DNA of 64,000 nucleotides from JANQOH01 sp965201115 (GTDB lineage Bacteria; Pseudomonadota; Alphaproteobacteria; UBA7887). Position numbers and translations under genes: made by a program. The stretch lies in contig OZ241745.1 in NCBI GenBank assembly GCA_965201115.1, positions 620,001 to 684,000 on the forward strand. The letters are read 5' to 3'. A model generated the notes under the pieces. It was given only the letters and a program-made list of their open reading frames with translations. It made no database searches and was not told the origin of the DNA. Each line of letters starts with the position of its first letter. The stretch's first letter is position 1. This document shows positions 1 through 9,530 of this stretch, piece after piece.

Positions 1-1751
1 GCTGGCTGCGTAGCCTCGTGGAAGAATACCGGTACCCGAAAGCCGACTTGGCCGTCGACGTCGCCATCGCCATGGGCCGCGCGCGCAAGCGCGCGGACAT
101 AGCGATCTACAGGCATCGCGCCGACCGCATCCAGGAAAATATCCGCGTCATTGTCGAGGTAAAACGCGACGACGTGTTGCCGTCGGATGGTAGAAACGGA
201 ATAGACCAATTAAAAAGCTACATGGCCGCGTCCGTATCGTGCCAACACGGTCTGTGGGTCGGGAAGGAACGCGCGGCGTTCGAGAGGGCGGCCGACGGCG
301 GGTTCGACGAAGCGCCGGACATACCCCGTTTCGGCTCGGAAACGCCGGCGGCGCCGGCCCACGGCGACCTGAAGCCCGCCCATGAGTTGAAGTCCATATT
401 CCGCAGATGCCACAACTACATCTATGCGAACGCCGGGCTGCAAAAGGCCGAGGCGTTTCGCGAGTTCCTGAAACTCGTTTTCTGCAAGACTTACGATGAA
501 GAGGAATCGGGCGACCGTTTGCGATTCTCCGTCGGCTCCGCCGAGCGGCGAAACGAAAGCGGCCAGCGTCGTTTGCTCGAAGAGCGCCTGGATCCCCTTT
601 TCGGCGACGTGCGCAGCCGCTACCCCTGCATTTTCGACGACAACGAGACGATTCGTCTCGAGCCGCGCGTGGCGGCGTATCTTGTGAGCGAACTTCAGTT
701 TCTGTCTCTCATAGACACCGATACCGACGTGAAGGGCGACGCCTACGAGGAACTCGTGGGCGCGAATCTGCGCGGCGACCGCGGGGAATTCTTTACGCCG
801 CGGAATGTGTGCGATATGGCCGCCCTTATGGCCATGTCGCTTTATCCGCCGGATCGCCTGACCTCTCTGAAAGTCGTGGATTGCTGCTGCGGGACGGGCG
901 GCTTCCTCGTATCCTGGCTGAACAATCTCTACCGCACGCTGTTCGACCAGGAGATCGCCAGAGGCCGGCGCCAGCCGGAAGCGACGGCCCGAAACCGATT
1001 GCGCGATGTATGCAGCCGCAACATGTTCGGAATCGACGTCAACCCGTTCCTCGTGCAGACCTGCCAAATGAATCTCGTTCTACACGGCGACGGCTCGTCG
1101 AACGTATATCGCGCGGATTCGACCAAACTTCCCGGCGAGTGGGACGACAAAACCCGCGATAACGTACCGCACGGAAAATGCGATATTGTCCTCGCCAACC
1201 CGCCCTTCGGCGGCGGCGGCAAGATCGACGACGCCCACGTGCTGGCGCAATACGAATTGCCGGCATGGGACCGGCGCTCGCCGCGCTCGGCAATGCCGGC
1301 GGAGGAACTGTTCATCGAAGCGGCCATGCGATTTCTGAAACCCGGCGGGCATCTCGCGATCGTCCTGCCGCGCGGTATTCTGAACAACCCCGGCAAACGG
1401 CGGATACGGTCATGGCTTCTAAAACGTTCCCAGGCGATCGCGGTCGTCGATCTGCCGACGACAACGTTCGCCGCGAGCAAGGGCATCAACCATCCAAGCC
1501 TGCTGGTCGCACGGAAGTTCGGCGAGGACGAGCAACGGCAAGCAGACGCGAACCGCTTGCCAACCGCGTACGAGATGTTTATGTCTCGACCCGAAACGGC
1601 CGGCATCGACCGGCGCGCCAAGCCGATTTTCCTGCGACACCCGGACGGGCGGGAACAGCACGACGAAAGCGGTCAGCGCATCAAGGACGACCAAGTCGCT
1701 ACAGTAGCTGCGGAGTTCCGAAAATGGGTTGTATCGGGACCGGCGCCGTGA
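1..1751 (+). CDS. Type I-like restriction/modification protein: HSDR_N nuclease-like domain fused to N6-adenine methylase (5' partial)
   Basis: The frame is open to the window edge, so the true start lies to the left; a GTG at 18 is the first start-like codon inside. The first ~70 residues resemble the N-terminal HSDR_N domain of type I R subunits (YPKADLAVDVAIAMGRARKR, then IVEVKRDD, a PD-(D/E)XK-like strand). From about residue 200 it is an N6-adenine DNA methylase: motif I VDCCCGTGGFL (SAM binding) and motif IV NPPF (catalytic), followed by the HsdM-like FLKPGGHLAIVLPRGIL. It would methylate adenine in a type I-like system. No specificity subunit follows; 300 bp of apparently gene-free DNA and an IS1595 come next, so the system may be incomplete. 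The family is clear; restriction activity is inferred only. Confidence 0.85.
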   Translation, partial: WLRSLVEEYRYPKADLAVDVAIAMGRARKRADIAIYRHRADRIQENIRVIVEVKRDDVLPSDGRNGIDQLKSYMAASVSCQHGLWVGKERAAFERAADGGFDEAPDIPRFGSETPAAPAHGDLKPAHELKSIFRRCHNYIYANAGLQKAEAFREFLKLVFCKTYDEEESGDRLRFSVGSAERRNESGQRRLLEERLDPLFGDVRSRYPCIFDDNETIRLEPRVAAYLVSELQFLSLIDTDTDVKGDAYEELVGANLRGDRGEFFTPRNVCDMAALMAMSLYPPDRLTSLKVVDCCCGTGGFLVSWLNNLYRTLFDQEIARGRRQPEATARNRLRDVCSRNMFGIDVNPFLVQTCQMNLVLHGDGSSNVYRADSTKLPGEWDDKTRDNVPHGKCDIVLANPPFGGGGKIDDAHVLAQYELPAWDRRSPRSAMPAEELFIEAAMRFLKPGGHLAIVLPRGILNNPGKRRIRSWLLKRSQAIAVVDLPTTTFAASKGINHPSLLVARKFGEDEQRQADANRLPTAYEMFMSRPETAGIDRRAKPIFLRHPDGREQHDESGQRIKDDQVATVAAEFRKWVVSGPAP

Positions 1752-2049
1752 TCTGCGTTGACGACATCAAGCGATGCAGTAACTTGCGGTAAGGCGATGC
1801 TATGCCTCAAACGATTCGGCGTATATGGCCGCCACCGAACTGGTTTGGCGTAGTATCTTAATCTACCGCTTGTACGCATATAGAATTCCCGTACTTAAGT
1901 GACCAGCCAAATCAATCGTCAATGCCCGCTACCGGGCTAGTCGCGGGTGGGCGCCGGGTGTCGGCAACTGGCCGATATCAAAAGCCATCGGAATTACCAA
2001 GTGCCGGGAGTCTGGATGCCGAGCGTAAGCTGGGAAGATGATAGTCGGC

Positions 2050-3076
2050 GGCTCAAATGGCGAATCGTATGTACATGTGGTATGATGTTTTCGGATCGGG
2101 TGGAGGTGCTTGTCATGCGGAGCGATGAATTTCGGGATTGGCTTGCGCGCGTGGACGCTCTTGGCGCTGCGCAGCGTTGCGAGGCGTTGGCTGTGCTTTC
2201 CGGGCGTTCGGCGTCGTCTGCGTCTGTGGCGGCTGTCGATCTTGGCGTGGACGAAGAGCGGCGCTGTCCGCGCTGCCGGGCCACGGGGCGGTGTCCACAG
2301 GCCGGGCGCGGGGTTTGCGGCGCTACCGATGCAAGGACTGCGGTCGCACGTTCAACGCGGCGACGGGCGCGCCGTTGTCGGGTTGGCGCCGCAAGGAGCG
2401 GTGGCTTTCGTTCGGCGCGTCGCTTTCCGACGGGGAGACGGTGCGGGCGTCGGCGGCGCGCTGCGGCGTTGCGGTGTCGACGGCGTTTCGTTGGCGTCAC
2501 CGGTTTTTGCGGGCGGTGGAGAAGACGCCGAAGAAGTTGCGGGGGATCGTCGAGGCGGACGAGACATTCGTTCTGCGCAGTCGCAAGGGGGCGCGGAAAC
2601 TCGACCGCAAGCCGCGTCGTCGCGGCGGCAAGGCGACCAGCCGCGGCTTGTCGCGCGAGCAGGTTCCGATCCTTGCGATCGCCGACCGCGGCGGCGGCAA
2701 TGCGAGCGCGGCGCTGCCCACGGTGAGCGCCGATGCGCTCAAGAAGGCGCTTGGGCCGGTCATCGAGACCGACATTGTGCCGGTGTCCGACGCCAACCGC
2801 GCGTATCGGCCATGCGCCGCGGCGCTCGGCGTGCGGCATGAGGCGCTCAACATGAGCGTCGGCGAGCGGGTGCGCGGCGCCTTCCATATTCAGACCGTCA
2901 ACAACCGTCACGGCCGGCTGAAGGGCTTCCTGCGCGGCTTTCGCGGCATTGCGACAAAATATCTCGACAGCTATCTGTGGTGGTTCCACCTCGTCGGACT
3001 CGCCGCACAAGCGTCGCCAAGGGCGTGCCTGACCGCCGCAATGAACACAGCGTACATACGATTCGCTAATTGAGCC
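2050..3076 (+). mobile_element. IS1595-family insertion sequence (copy A)
   Basis: Imperfect 25-bp terminal inverted repeats: 2050-2074 (GGCTCAAATGGCGAATCGTA...) and the complement of 3052-3076 (GGCTCAATTAGCGAATCGTA...), with two mismatches. Flanking 8-mers TAGTCGGC (2042-2049) and AAGTCGGC (3077-3084) match at 7 of 8 positions, as expected of the 8-bp target duplication of this family. The element encloses one transposase gene whose stop lies inside the right repeat. The 298 bp on its left (1752-2049) show no gene. Confidence 0.88.
2115..3073 (+). pseudogene. IS1595-family transposase, apparently frameshifted near its N-terminus
   Basis: The N-terminus starts at ATG 2115 (MRSDEFRDWLARVDALG) and runs to the first zinc-ribbon half CPRCRATG. 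The second half, GLRRYRCKDCGRTFNA, and all the rest continue in the -1 frame, so a shift is needed at about 2283-2292 in a G-rich run. The catalytic domain is complete and ISXO2-like: VEADETFV (first Asp), VSDANRAY (second Asp) and VNNRHGRLKGFLRGFRGI (Asn/Glu region). It could be a disabled gene, a programmed frameshift or a sequencing error. The second copy in this window lacks this 5' part and cannot settle the question. Confidence 0.75.
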
Positions 3077-3290
3077 AAGTCGGCGATTAGTGATATCAAT
3101 GCCTACCGCTGTCGAGTTGTTCCCCGGGGGCGCCGGCACGCCCCGTCAGCGCGTGCGCAAAGCGACAGAGAAGAAGATGCCGGTAAGGCGCCGGCGCCCA
3201 CGGGATGCTGTCCCGAACGGTCAGTGTCGGCAACCGTTGGTACAGAGATCTCCAATACATACCGGAAGGACTCGGAGCAGGGCCTCATTG

Positions 3291-4915
3291 CCCGGATTAT
3301 TCATAAGAGTGCATTTATGATGTTTGTTTGGATTATACGTTTTTCTATTTTGGCATGTGGACGCGCGGAATTGTCCGGGTTTACGGATGTTTCGTGGGGC
3401 GGTTTATGCAGGCGTTGGGGGTTGGCGTTGGGGGTGGGGCTGGCGGCGTCTGCCGCGCGGTTTACGGGCCTTGGGGTGCGAGGCGCGCAAGCAGTTCGGC
3501 AAGCGTATGGCGGTGCGGGCAGGCCGATGGCATGGAGACGGCGATGCGGGTCTTGAGGCGCGTCACGCGGGCGGCGATCTTGATGAAGGCGCGCCGGACG
3601 GTCTCGAAGGTCGCTGTGCGCCATGGCGAGCGCCGGGCAGCCGCGTTGCGCAGCGTCCACAGCAGCCAGTAGGCGGCAGTGTGGAGGAAGAGGCGGAATC
3701 GGTTGGCTTCCCAACGGTGGCAGGATGTGCGGTCCGAGGCGGTGTAGAGCTTGTGCTCCTTGATCATGTTCTCCATGCGCCCGCGCGGGCAATAGACCCA
3801 CTCGTACAGATATTTGGGTTTCCCGGCGATGTTCGTGACGACGAAGCGCGTCTTGGCGCCGCGGCGCGCGGTCGCCTCGACGCGGGCGACGACACGACGC
3901 TGTTTCGACCGACTGCCGGCGGCATATTCGGTTTCGAAGTAGCGCCGGGAGCGTTTGGCGCGCCCGCGCTTGCGGAGGGCGGCGACATCCTCTTCCCACG
4001 GCCTGGCGAGCGCGGCCAGGCGCTCGTTGCCCGGCAGACCGAGTATGTATGTGCAGTCCAAGGCTTCCAGCGTGTCCATGACTTCGGGGGTCCCGTAATG
4101 CCCATCGCCGCGCACGGTAATGGCCACGCCCGCCCAGCGGACGCGAATGCGGCGCACGACGCAGCGCAGAATGCGCTCCGCCTCCGCCCCGGACGGGCGC
4201 TTGCCCGCGTGCAACACGCACGCCACCGGCTTGCCGGTCGCCGCATCGTAGATGTGGATGGGCTGCAGGCAGCGCCCGCCGGCGCAGGCGCTGAACAACG
4301 ACAACTGCTGCGCCCCGTGCGCCAAGTCGGCGGTATCGTCGATGTCCAGCGTCAGGCGCCGCGGCGGCGAACGGAAACCGGCGCAGAAGAAATCGATCGG
4401 GCCAAGGCCCATGCGCGCCAGCGCCCGCCAACCGGGAAGATTCTCGAACCGCGACAGCGTCGGTTGCGACGCAAGCCCAAGCGCCGCGTCCGGCGACCGC
4501 TCGCACGCCATCTTCAAAACCGGGTCGTCGCGCAGCGCGTCGAGGTCGTTGCAGTCTTCGTAGCCGCACGCAATCGCCAGCACACGCGACCGAACCATCG
4601 ATTCGCAACTGTGGCGCACGCGCCACACAGACCGCCTGTCCGGCAGGCACGACGCCAGCAACGCCGTAATCCGCGTGCGCCCCAAAACCTCGCGAAACGC
4701 CAGCGCCCCCCCATCCGACGACAGCGCACCGCCGTCGAAACGCGCATGAACGCTCAATCCCCCGACCGGTGACAAACCTAGCAAACACAGTGTATCGTCC
4801 GACATGGCGGGCTGGAACTCCAAGGGCGTGAAAACGATGCGAGAGCGCAACCGCATTCGTACAACACGCCAACAACTTGGTCCATGCCCGCCAACTACTT
4901 GGTGAATAATCCGGG
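3291..4915 (-). mobile_element. IS1380-family insertion sequence (copy A)
   Basis: Terminal inverted repeats of 13 bp: CCCGGATTATTCA at 3291-3303 and its complement at 4903-4915. The element is 1625 bp with one transposase gene on the minus strand. No matching short target duplication is evident (flanks end CATTG and start ATCCC), consistent with rearrangement around it. The near-identical copy B is at 38682-40306. Confidence 0.88.
3462..4856 (-). CDS. IS1380-family transposase (copy A)
   Basis: A DDE transposase of 464 residues, the usual IS1380 size. Family landmarks are visible: FDGGALSSDGGALAFREV near the N-terminus, VLAIACGYEDCNDLDALRDD, TLSRFEN, the catalytic strand LDIDDTAD, VRGDGHYGTPEVMD (second Asp region) and the C-terminal YCPRGRMENMIKEHKLYTAS with its catalytic Glu. 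An alternative start is the internal ATG of MSDDTLCL (residue 18), where many family members begin. The gene appears intact and differs from copy B at only a few residues. Confidence 0.9.
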   Translation of the reverse strand: MRLRSRIVFTPLEFQPAMSDDTLCLLGLSPVGGLSVHARFDGGALSSDGGALAFREVLGRTRITALLASCLPDRRSVWRVRHSCESMVRSRVLAIACGYEDCNDLDALRDDPVLKMACERSPDAALGLASQPTLSRFENLPGWRALARMGLGPIDFFCAGFRSPPRRLTLDIDDTADLAHGAQQLSLFSACAGGRCLQPIHIYDAATGKPVACVLHAGKRPSGAEAERILRCVVRRIRVRWAGVAITVRGDGHYGTPEVMDTLEALDCTYILGLPGNERLAALARPWEEDVAALRKRGRAKRSRRYFETEYAAGSRSKQRRVVARVEATARRGAKTRFVVTNIAGKPKYLYEWVYCPRGRMENMIKEHKLYTASDRTSCHRWEANRFRLFLHTAAYWLLWTLRNAAARRSPWRTATFETVRRAFIKIAARVTRLKTRIAVSMPSACPHRHTLAELLARLAPQGP

Positions 4916-5046
4916 ATCCCTACCTGTTAGCACATCTGCGTTACTGCAACAAGTAACGTTTCCGTGATGGACAAACGCGTGCCGGTGCGCCCGTACCGGA
5001 AGAAAAGAGGCCCAAGCGCACCGGCGTCGGTTTAGGTCGCGCTGCG

Positions 5047-6189
5047 TTACGTTATGTGCGCGCCGCGGGTTTCTACGTAGACGGCGTAGAGCGACTGGCT
5101 GCCGGTCATGAACAGGCGGTTGCGCTTGGTACCGCCGAAGCAGACGTTGGAGCAGATCTCCGGCAGGCGGATGTGGCCGATGCGGTCGCCGTTCGGCGCG
5201 AAGATATGCACGCCGTCGTAGCCATCGCCGACCCAGCCGGCGGACGCCCACACGTTGCCGTCCTCGTCGCAGCGGATGCCGTCGGCGAAGCCCTTCTTGC
5301 CGTCCATCTCCATCGACGTGAACTCGCGTTCGTTGGCGAGCATCGCGCCGTCGACGTCGAACGCCCAGATGTTCGGCGACGCCTCGGAGTAGTGCGACGC
5401 GCCGGTGTCGGCGACATAGAGCGTCTTGTAGTCGTGCGAGAAGCACAGGCCGTTGGGCTTGAACGGCGTGTCGGTGACCATCGTCACCGCGCCGGTCTGC
5501 GCGTCGATGCGATAGACGGCCTCCTTGCGGTAGGGCTGCGGCGAGCCGGTATTCGCGCGGTTGCCTTCGTAGTTCATGAGCGAGCCGTAGCCCGGGTCGG
5601 TGAACCAGATCGCGCCGTCGTCGGGATGGACCACGGCGTCGTTGGGCGCGTTGAACCCTTCGCCCCGGTACATGTCGGCGAGCACCGTGATCGAGCCGTC
5701 GTATTCGTAGCGCACGACGCGGCGGTTGCCGTGTTCGCAGGCGATCTGCCGCCCGGTATAGTCGAACGTGTTGCCGTTCGAGTTGCCCGACGGGTAGCGG
5801 AACATGCGCGAGACGTGGCCATCTTCCTCGATCCAGCGCAGTTGTTCGTTGGCCGGGATGTCGCTCCAGAGCAGGTAGCGCCCGACGCCGTTCCACGCCG
5901 GCCCCTCGGCCCACATGGTTCCGCGGTGGAGGCGCAGGATGGGCGTGTTGCCGAGCTTGTACTTGAAGCGGCTGTCGAGCGGCACGACGTCGGGTTCGGG
6001 GTAGCGGACGGGCTCGGCGTCGGGGCCGAAATTGCGCGCGAACGCTTCCCCGGACATGGCGGTGACGCTGGCCACCGCGGTTGCCGCGGCGAGGAACGAG
6101 CGGCGGCTCATGCGGCCCTGTTCGTCGTCGGCGCGCGGCGCGGCCGGCTTTGCGAGATCGATGAACTCGTGTTCGATGGCTCGTGGCAT
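5047..6189 (-). CDS. SMP-30/gluconolactonase/LRE family protein, Tat-exported
   Basis: 380 residues. The start is chosen at ATG 6189, which has a strong ribosome site (AGGGAGGAAACCCGC). Residues 28-35, SRRSFLAA, followed by a hydrophobic stretch and AFA at 49-51, form a twin-arginine signal, so the folded enzyme probably acts in the periplasm. The rest is a six-bladed propeller of the SMP-30/gluconolactonase family: WAEGPAWNGVGRYLLWSDIP carries the metal-binding Glu, FKPNGLCFS the Asn and LYVADTG the Asp. Family members hydrolyse lactones such as gluconolactone; the substrate here is unknown. It is transcribed divergently from aspS and has its own promoter. Confidence 0.85.
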   Translation of the reverse strand: MPRAIEHEFIDLAKPAAPRADDEQGRMSRRSFLAAATAVASVTAMSGEAFARNFGPDAEPVRYPEPDVVPLDSRFKYKLGNTPILRLHRGTMWAEGPAWNGVGRYLLWSDIPANEQLRWIEEDGHVSRMFRYPSGNSNGNTFDYTGRQIACEHGNRRVVRYEYDGSITVLADMYRGEGFNAPNDAVVHPDDGAIWFTDPGYGSLMNYEGNRANTGSPQPYRKEAVYRIDAQTGAVTMVTDTPFKPNGLCFSHDYKTLYVADTGASHYSEASPNIWAFDVDGAMLANEREFTSMEMDGKKGFADGIRCDEDGNVWASAGWVGDGYDGVHIFAPNGDRIGHIRLPEICSNVCFGGTKRNRLFMTGSQSLYAVYVETRGAHIT

Positions 6190-6289
6190 TGCGGGTTTCC
6201 TCCCTGTCGCCCCAATAGTTCCGCTGCGGCGATGCGCCCGGCGACGCGGCGCCCGCCGGCCCGCGCGACGCGCGCGGGGCATGTGCTAC

Positions 6290-6318
6290 ATTATACGCCG
6301 CCCGCGCCCGCCGCGCAA
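6290..6318 (-). promoter_or_regulatory. Sigma-70-type promoter for the SMP-30 gene
   Basis: On the minus strand, TTGCGC (6318-6313), a 17-bp spacer and a perfect TATAAT (6295-6290). It lies about 100 bp upstream of the ATG at 6189. This is sequence evidence only. Confidence 0.55.
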
Positions 6319-6351
6319 CCGCGCGGCGCAAATATACCGGGCGGGGCGCGC

Positions 6352-6379
6352 TTGCGCCGCCGCCCGCGGCTGCTACCAT
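6352..6379 (+). promoter_or_regulatory. Possible promoter for aspS (leaderless configuration)
   Basis: TTGCGC (6352-6357), a 16-bp spacer and TACCAT (6374-6379). The -10 box ends seven bases before the aspS ATG, so transcription would start at or next to the start codon. The -10 match is moderate (TACCAT). Confidence 0.35.
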
Positions 6380-6386
6380 CCGCGCC

Positions 6387-8180
6387 ATGCATGAGTATCG
6401 AACGCACACATGCGGCGCCTTGCGGCGCGTGCATGTCGGCGCCGAGGCGCGCCTTTCGGGCTGGATCCACCGCAAGCGCGACCACGGCAACCTGCTTTTC
6501 GTCGATCTGCGCGACGCGCACGGCGTCACGCAATGCGTCGTGGAGCAGGACAGCCCGCATTTCGCCGCCGCGGAGGCGGCGCGGCCCGAGAGCGTGATCA
6601 CCGTGACCGGCCCCGTCGTCGCGCGCGGCCCCGACACGGTCAACCGGCGCCTCGCCACCGGCGAGGTCGAGCTGCGCATTCGCGATTTCGCGGTGCAGTC
6701 GGCGGCGGACCCGTTGCCGCTGCAGGTGGCGGGCGAGCAGGACTACGGCGAGGAAACGCGGCTGCGCTACCGCTTTCTCGATCTCCGGCGCGAGCGCATG
6801 CAGCGCAACCTCAAACTGCGGTCGGCGGCCATCGCGAGCATCCGGCGGCGCATGATCGAACGGGGCTTCATCGAGTTCCAGACGCCGATTCTCACCTCGT
6901 CGAGCCCCGAGGGCGCGCGCGATTTTCTGGTGCCGAGCCGCCTGCATCCGGGCAAGTTCTACGCGCTCCCGCAGGCGCCGCAGCAGTTCAAGCAGCTCGT
7001 CATGGCGTCGGGTTTCGACCGCTACTTCCAGATCGCGCCGTGCTTCCGCGACGAGGACGCGCGCGCCGACCGCAGCCCGGGCGAGTTCTACCAGCTCGAC
7101 GTAGAGATGGCGTTCGCCACGCAAGAGGATGTGTTCGCGGCGATCGAGCCGATGCTGCACGGCGTGTTCGTGGAGCTCGGCGGCCACGGGGCGATGTGGG
7201 TCGCGGCGCCGCCGTTTCCGCGCATCGCCTGGCGCGACGCGATGCTGAAATACGGCTCCGACAAGCCCGATCTGCGCAACCCCATCCTCATCGCCGACGT
7301 CACGGCGGCGTTCCGGCGCGACGACGTGACGTTCAGGGCCTTCCGCGCCGCCATCGACAAGGGCGCGGTCGTGCGCGCGATACCCGCGCCCGGCGCGGCG
7401 GCGCGGCCGCGCAGTTTCTTCGACCGCCTCAACGAATGGGCGCGCGCCGAGGGCGCCCCCGGCCTCGGCTATATCGTGTTCGACCCCGGCGACGGCGCCG
7501 GCAAGGGCCCCATCGCCAAGTTCGTTCCCGATGGCGCCCAGGCGGAGATCAAGCGCGCGGCGGGCGCCGGCGCCGGCGACGCGGTGTTTTTCGTCTGCAT
7601 GCCGCCGCGCGAGGCGGCGCCGTTCGCGGGCCGCGTGCGCGAGCGCCTGGGCGCCGAGCTGGAGGTTGTGGAAACCGACGCGTTCCGCTTCTGCTGGACG
7701 GTCGACTTCCCGCTCTACGAACGCGACGAAACGACCGGCAGAATCGCCTTCAGCCACAACCCGTTCTCGATGCCGCAAGGCGGCATGGAAGCGCTGGAGA
7801 CGCAGGACCCGCTGGATATTCTCGCCTGGCAGTACGATATCGTGTGCAACGGGGTGGAGCTGAGTTCGGGCGCGATCCGCAACCACCGCCCCGACATCAT
7901 GGTCAAGGCGTTCGGCATTGCGGGCTATCCGCCGGAAGAGGTGGAGCGGCGGTTCGGCGGCCTGATGCGCGCGTTCCGTTACGGCGCGCCGCCGCACGGG
8001 GGCATTGCGCCGGGCATCGACCGCATAGTCATGCTGCTGGCGGGCGAGCCGAACATCCGCGAGGTCATCCTGTTTCCGATGAACCAGCGCGCGGAAGATC
8101 CGCTGATGGGCGCGCCGGGCGAGGTTTCCGACGCCCAGCTCCGCGATCTGCACATCCGCCGCGCCCCGCGCGCGCCCTGA
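6387..8180 (+). CDS. aspS: Aspartyl-tRNA synthetase
   Basis: 597 residues, the normal length of the bacterial-type enzyme. It attaches aspartate to tRNA-Asp in the cytoplasm. The N-terminal OB-fold anticodon-binding domain spans about residues 15-105 (LSGWIHRKRDHGNLLFVDLR). The class II catalytic core follows, with motif 2 FRDEDARADRSPGEFYQLD and motif 3 GIAPGIDRIVMLLAGEPN near the C-terminus. The bacterial GAD insertion lies between them. No ribosome site is evident before the ATG, and the nearby -10-like box suggests a leaderless mRNA. Whether it also charges tRNA-Asn (non-discriminating type, common in alphaproteobacteria) cannot be decided here. Confidence 0.97.
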   Translation: MHEYRTHTCGALRRVHVGAEARLSGWIHRKRDHGNLLFVDLRDAHGVTQCVVEQDSPHFAAAEAARPESVITVTGPVVARGPDTVNRRLATGEVELRIRDFAVQSAADPLPLQVAGEQDYGEETRLRYRFLDLRRERMQRNLKLRSAAIASIRRRMIERGFIEFQTPILTSSSPEGARDFLVPSRLHPGKFYALPQAPQQFKQLVMASGFDRYFQIAPCFRDEDARADRSPGEFYQLDVEMAFATQEDVFAAIEPMLHGVFVELGGHGAMWVAAPPFPRIAWRDAMLKYGSDKPDLRNPILIADVTAAFRRDDVTFRAFRAAIDKGAVVRAIPAPGAAARPRSFFDRLNEWARAEGAPGLGYIVFDPGDGAGKGPIAKFVPDGAQAEIKRAAGAGAGDAVFFVCMPPREAAPFAGRVRERLGAELEVVETDAFRFCWTVDFPLYERDETTGRIAFSHNPFSMPQGGMEALETQDPLDILAWQYDIVCNGVELSSGAIRNHRPDIMVKAFGIAGYPPEEVERRFGGLMRAFRYGAPPHGGIAPGIDRIVMLLAGEPNIREVILFPMNQRAEDPLMGAPGEVSDAQLRDLHIRRAPRAP

Positions 8181-8200
8181 CGCCCCCCGGGGGAGGGCGC
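8172..8200. terminator. Hairpin between convergent aspS and dctM
   Basis: GCGCCCT (8172-8178) pairs with AGGGCGC (8194-8200), with inner C-run/G-run pairing at 8183-8192. It sits between the convergent 3' ends of aspS and dctM. There is no clear T-run, so intrinsic termination is only plausible. Confidence 0.4.
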
Positions 8201-8213
8201 CGAACCTTTCGCG

Positions 8214-9530
8214 TCAGTCGCGGAGGGCTTCCGGCAGCCAGAGGGCGATTTCGGGGAAGAAGACCACGGCCGCGAGGCCGCAGGCCTGCAGGCCGATAAA
8301 GGGCCACAGCGCCTTGTATATGTGGCCGAGCTCGATGCCCTTGGGCGCCACGCCTTTCAGGTAGAACGCCGCCGGGCCGAACGGCGGCGTCAGGTAGCTG
8401 ATCTGCATGTTCATGCAGAACAGGATGCCGAACCACACCGGCGAATAGCCCAGCGCGACCACGATCGGCACGAAAATCGGCATGGCGAGCAGGCAAATGC
8501 CGATCCAGTCCATGAACAGGCCGAGCACGATCAGCAGCGCCATCATCGTCGCGATAATGCCGAGCGGCGGCAGCGGCAGGCCGGTGACGAGCGATTTCAC
8601 GAAAGCGTCGCCGCCGAGAAGGTTGTACACGCCGATCAGCGCCGTCGCCCCGAAGGTGATCCACAGCAGCATGCCGCAGGTGTTCATGGTCTGATAAAGC
8701 GCGTCGCGCAGCATCGGCCAGTTGAGTTCGCGCCGCACGGCCGCCGAGACGATGGCGCCCACCGCGCCCATGCCGGCGGCCTCGCTCACCGACGCCACGC
8801 CGAGATAGATCGAGCCGAGCACGCCCCCCGCCACGCCGAGGGGCAGCGCGAGGCCGCCTATCAGCCTGATCTTTTCCGCGCGCGGCAGGTTGCGTTCCTC
8901 GGGCGGCGCGGGCGGGCCCAGTTCCGGGTTAATCCGGCAGCGCACGACGATGTAGCCGATATAGATCGACGCCAGCAGCAGGCCGGGGACGATGGTGGCG
9001 ACGAACAGCTGGCCGATGTCCACGCCCGCGGTCAGCCCGTAGATGATGAGAACGATGCTCGGCGGGATCATCGTGCCGAGCGAGCCGCCGGCGCAGATCG
9101 TGCCGATGGCGAGGCCGCGGTCGTAGTTGAGCCGCAGCATTTGCGGCAGCGCGACCAGGCCGAGCAGGATGATCTCCCCGCCGATGATGCCGGTCATCGC
9201 CGCCATCAGCACGGCGACGACCATGGTCTGCACCGCCAGTCCGCCGCGCAGGCCGCCCGCCCATATGTGCATGGCGCGGTAGAGGTCGCGCGCGACCCCC
9301 GAACGCTCGAGCACCGACGCCATCAGGATGAACATCGGCACCGCCACCAGCACGAACTCGCGCACCAGGCTGAGGATGCGGCTTTCGATCAGGAACAGCC
9401 CGTTGAGGCCGAAATTGCCCACGGCGAACACCATCGCCACGGAGCCCGTGACGAAGGCGAGCGGCAGCCCCATGACGAGCAGGACGGCAATGCTGCCCAC
9501 CATGAGCAGCGAAACGAGCTCGATGCTCAC
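8214..9530 (-). CDS. dctM: TRAP transporter large permease subunit (DctM)
   Basis: 438 residues from a GTG start at 9530. The GTGA overlaps the dctQ stop, so the two genes are translationally coupled. The protein is almost wholly hydrophobic, with about a dozen membrane segments, and has DctM hallmarks: MGLPLAFVTGS near the N-terminus, GTICAGGSLGTMIPPSI in the middle, and MQISYLTPPFGPAAFYLKGV near the end. DctM couples Na+ or H+ entry to uptake of the solute delivered by DctP. It is the last gene of the operon. The substrate is unknown; organic acids are typical for TRAP systems. Confidence 0.93.
   Translation of the reverse strand: MSIELVSLLMVGSIAVLLVMGLPLAFVTGSVAMVFAVGNFGLNGLFLIESRILSLVREFVLVAVPMFILMASVLERSGVARDLYRAMHIWAGGLRGGLAVQTMVVAVLMAAMTGIIGGEIILLGLVALPQMLRLNYDRGLAIGTICAGGSLGTMIPPSIVLIIYGLTAGVDIGQLFVATIVPGLLLASIYIGYIVVRCRINPELGPPAPPEERNLPRAEKIRLIGGLALPLGVAGGVLGSIYLGVASVSEAAGMGAVGAIVSAAVRRELNWPMLRDALYQTMNTCGMLLWITFGATALIGVYNLLGGDAFVKSLVTGLPLPPLGIIATMMALLIVLGLFMDWIGICLLAMPIFVPIVVALGYSPVWFGILFCMNMQISYLTPPFGPAAFYLKGVAPKGIELGHIYKALWPFIGLQACGLAAVVFFPEIALWLPEALRD

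Larger units (their letters stand above)
2314..4915 (+). repeat. 2602-bp inverted duplication, copy A (IS1595 3' part + spacer + IS1380)
   Basis: This block recurs in inverted orientation at 38682-41283 with the same length (2602 bp) and only scattered substitutions. The shared part includes the 214-bp spacer (3077-3290) between the two IS elements. The second copy is therefore a segmental duplication, not two independent insertions. The spacer contains no recognisable gene. Confidence 0.9.

Noticed and set aside
3077..3290. A small gene in the IS1595-IS1380 spacer
   Set aside because: Open frames exist on both strands, but none has a ribosome site or recognisable protein pattern, and the two copies differ without codon bias.
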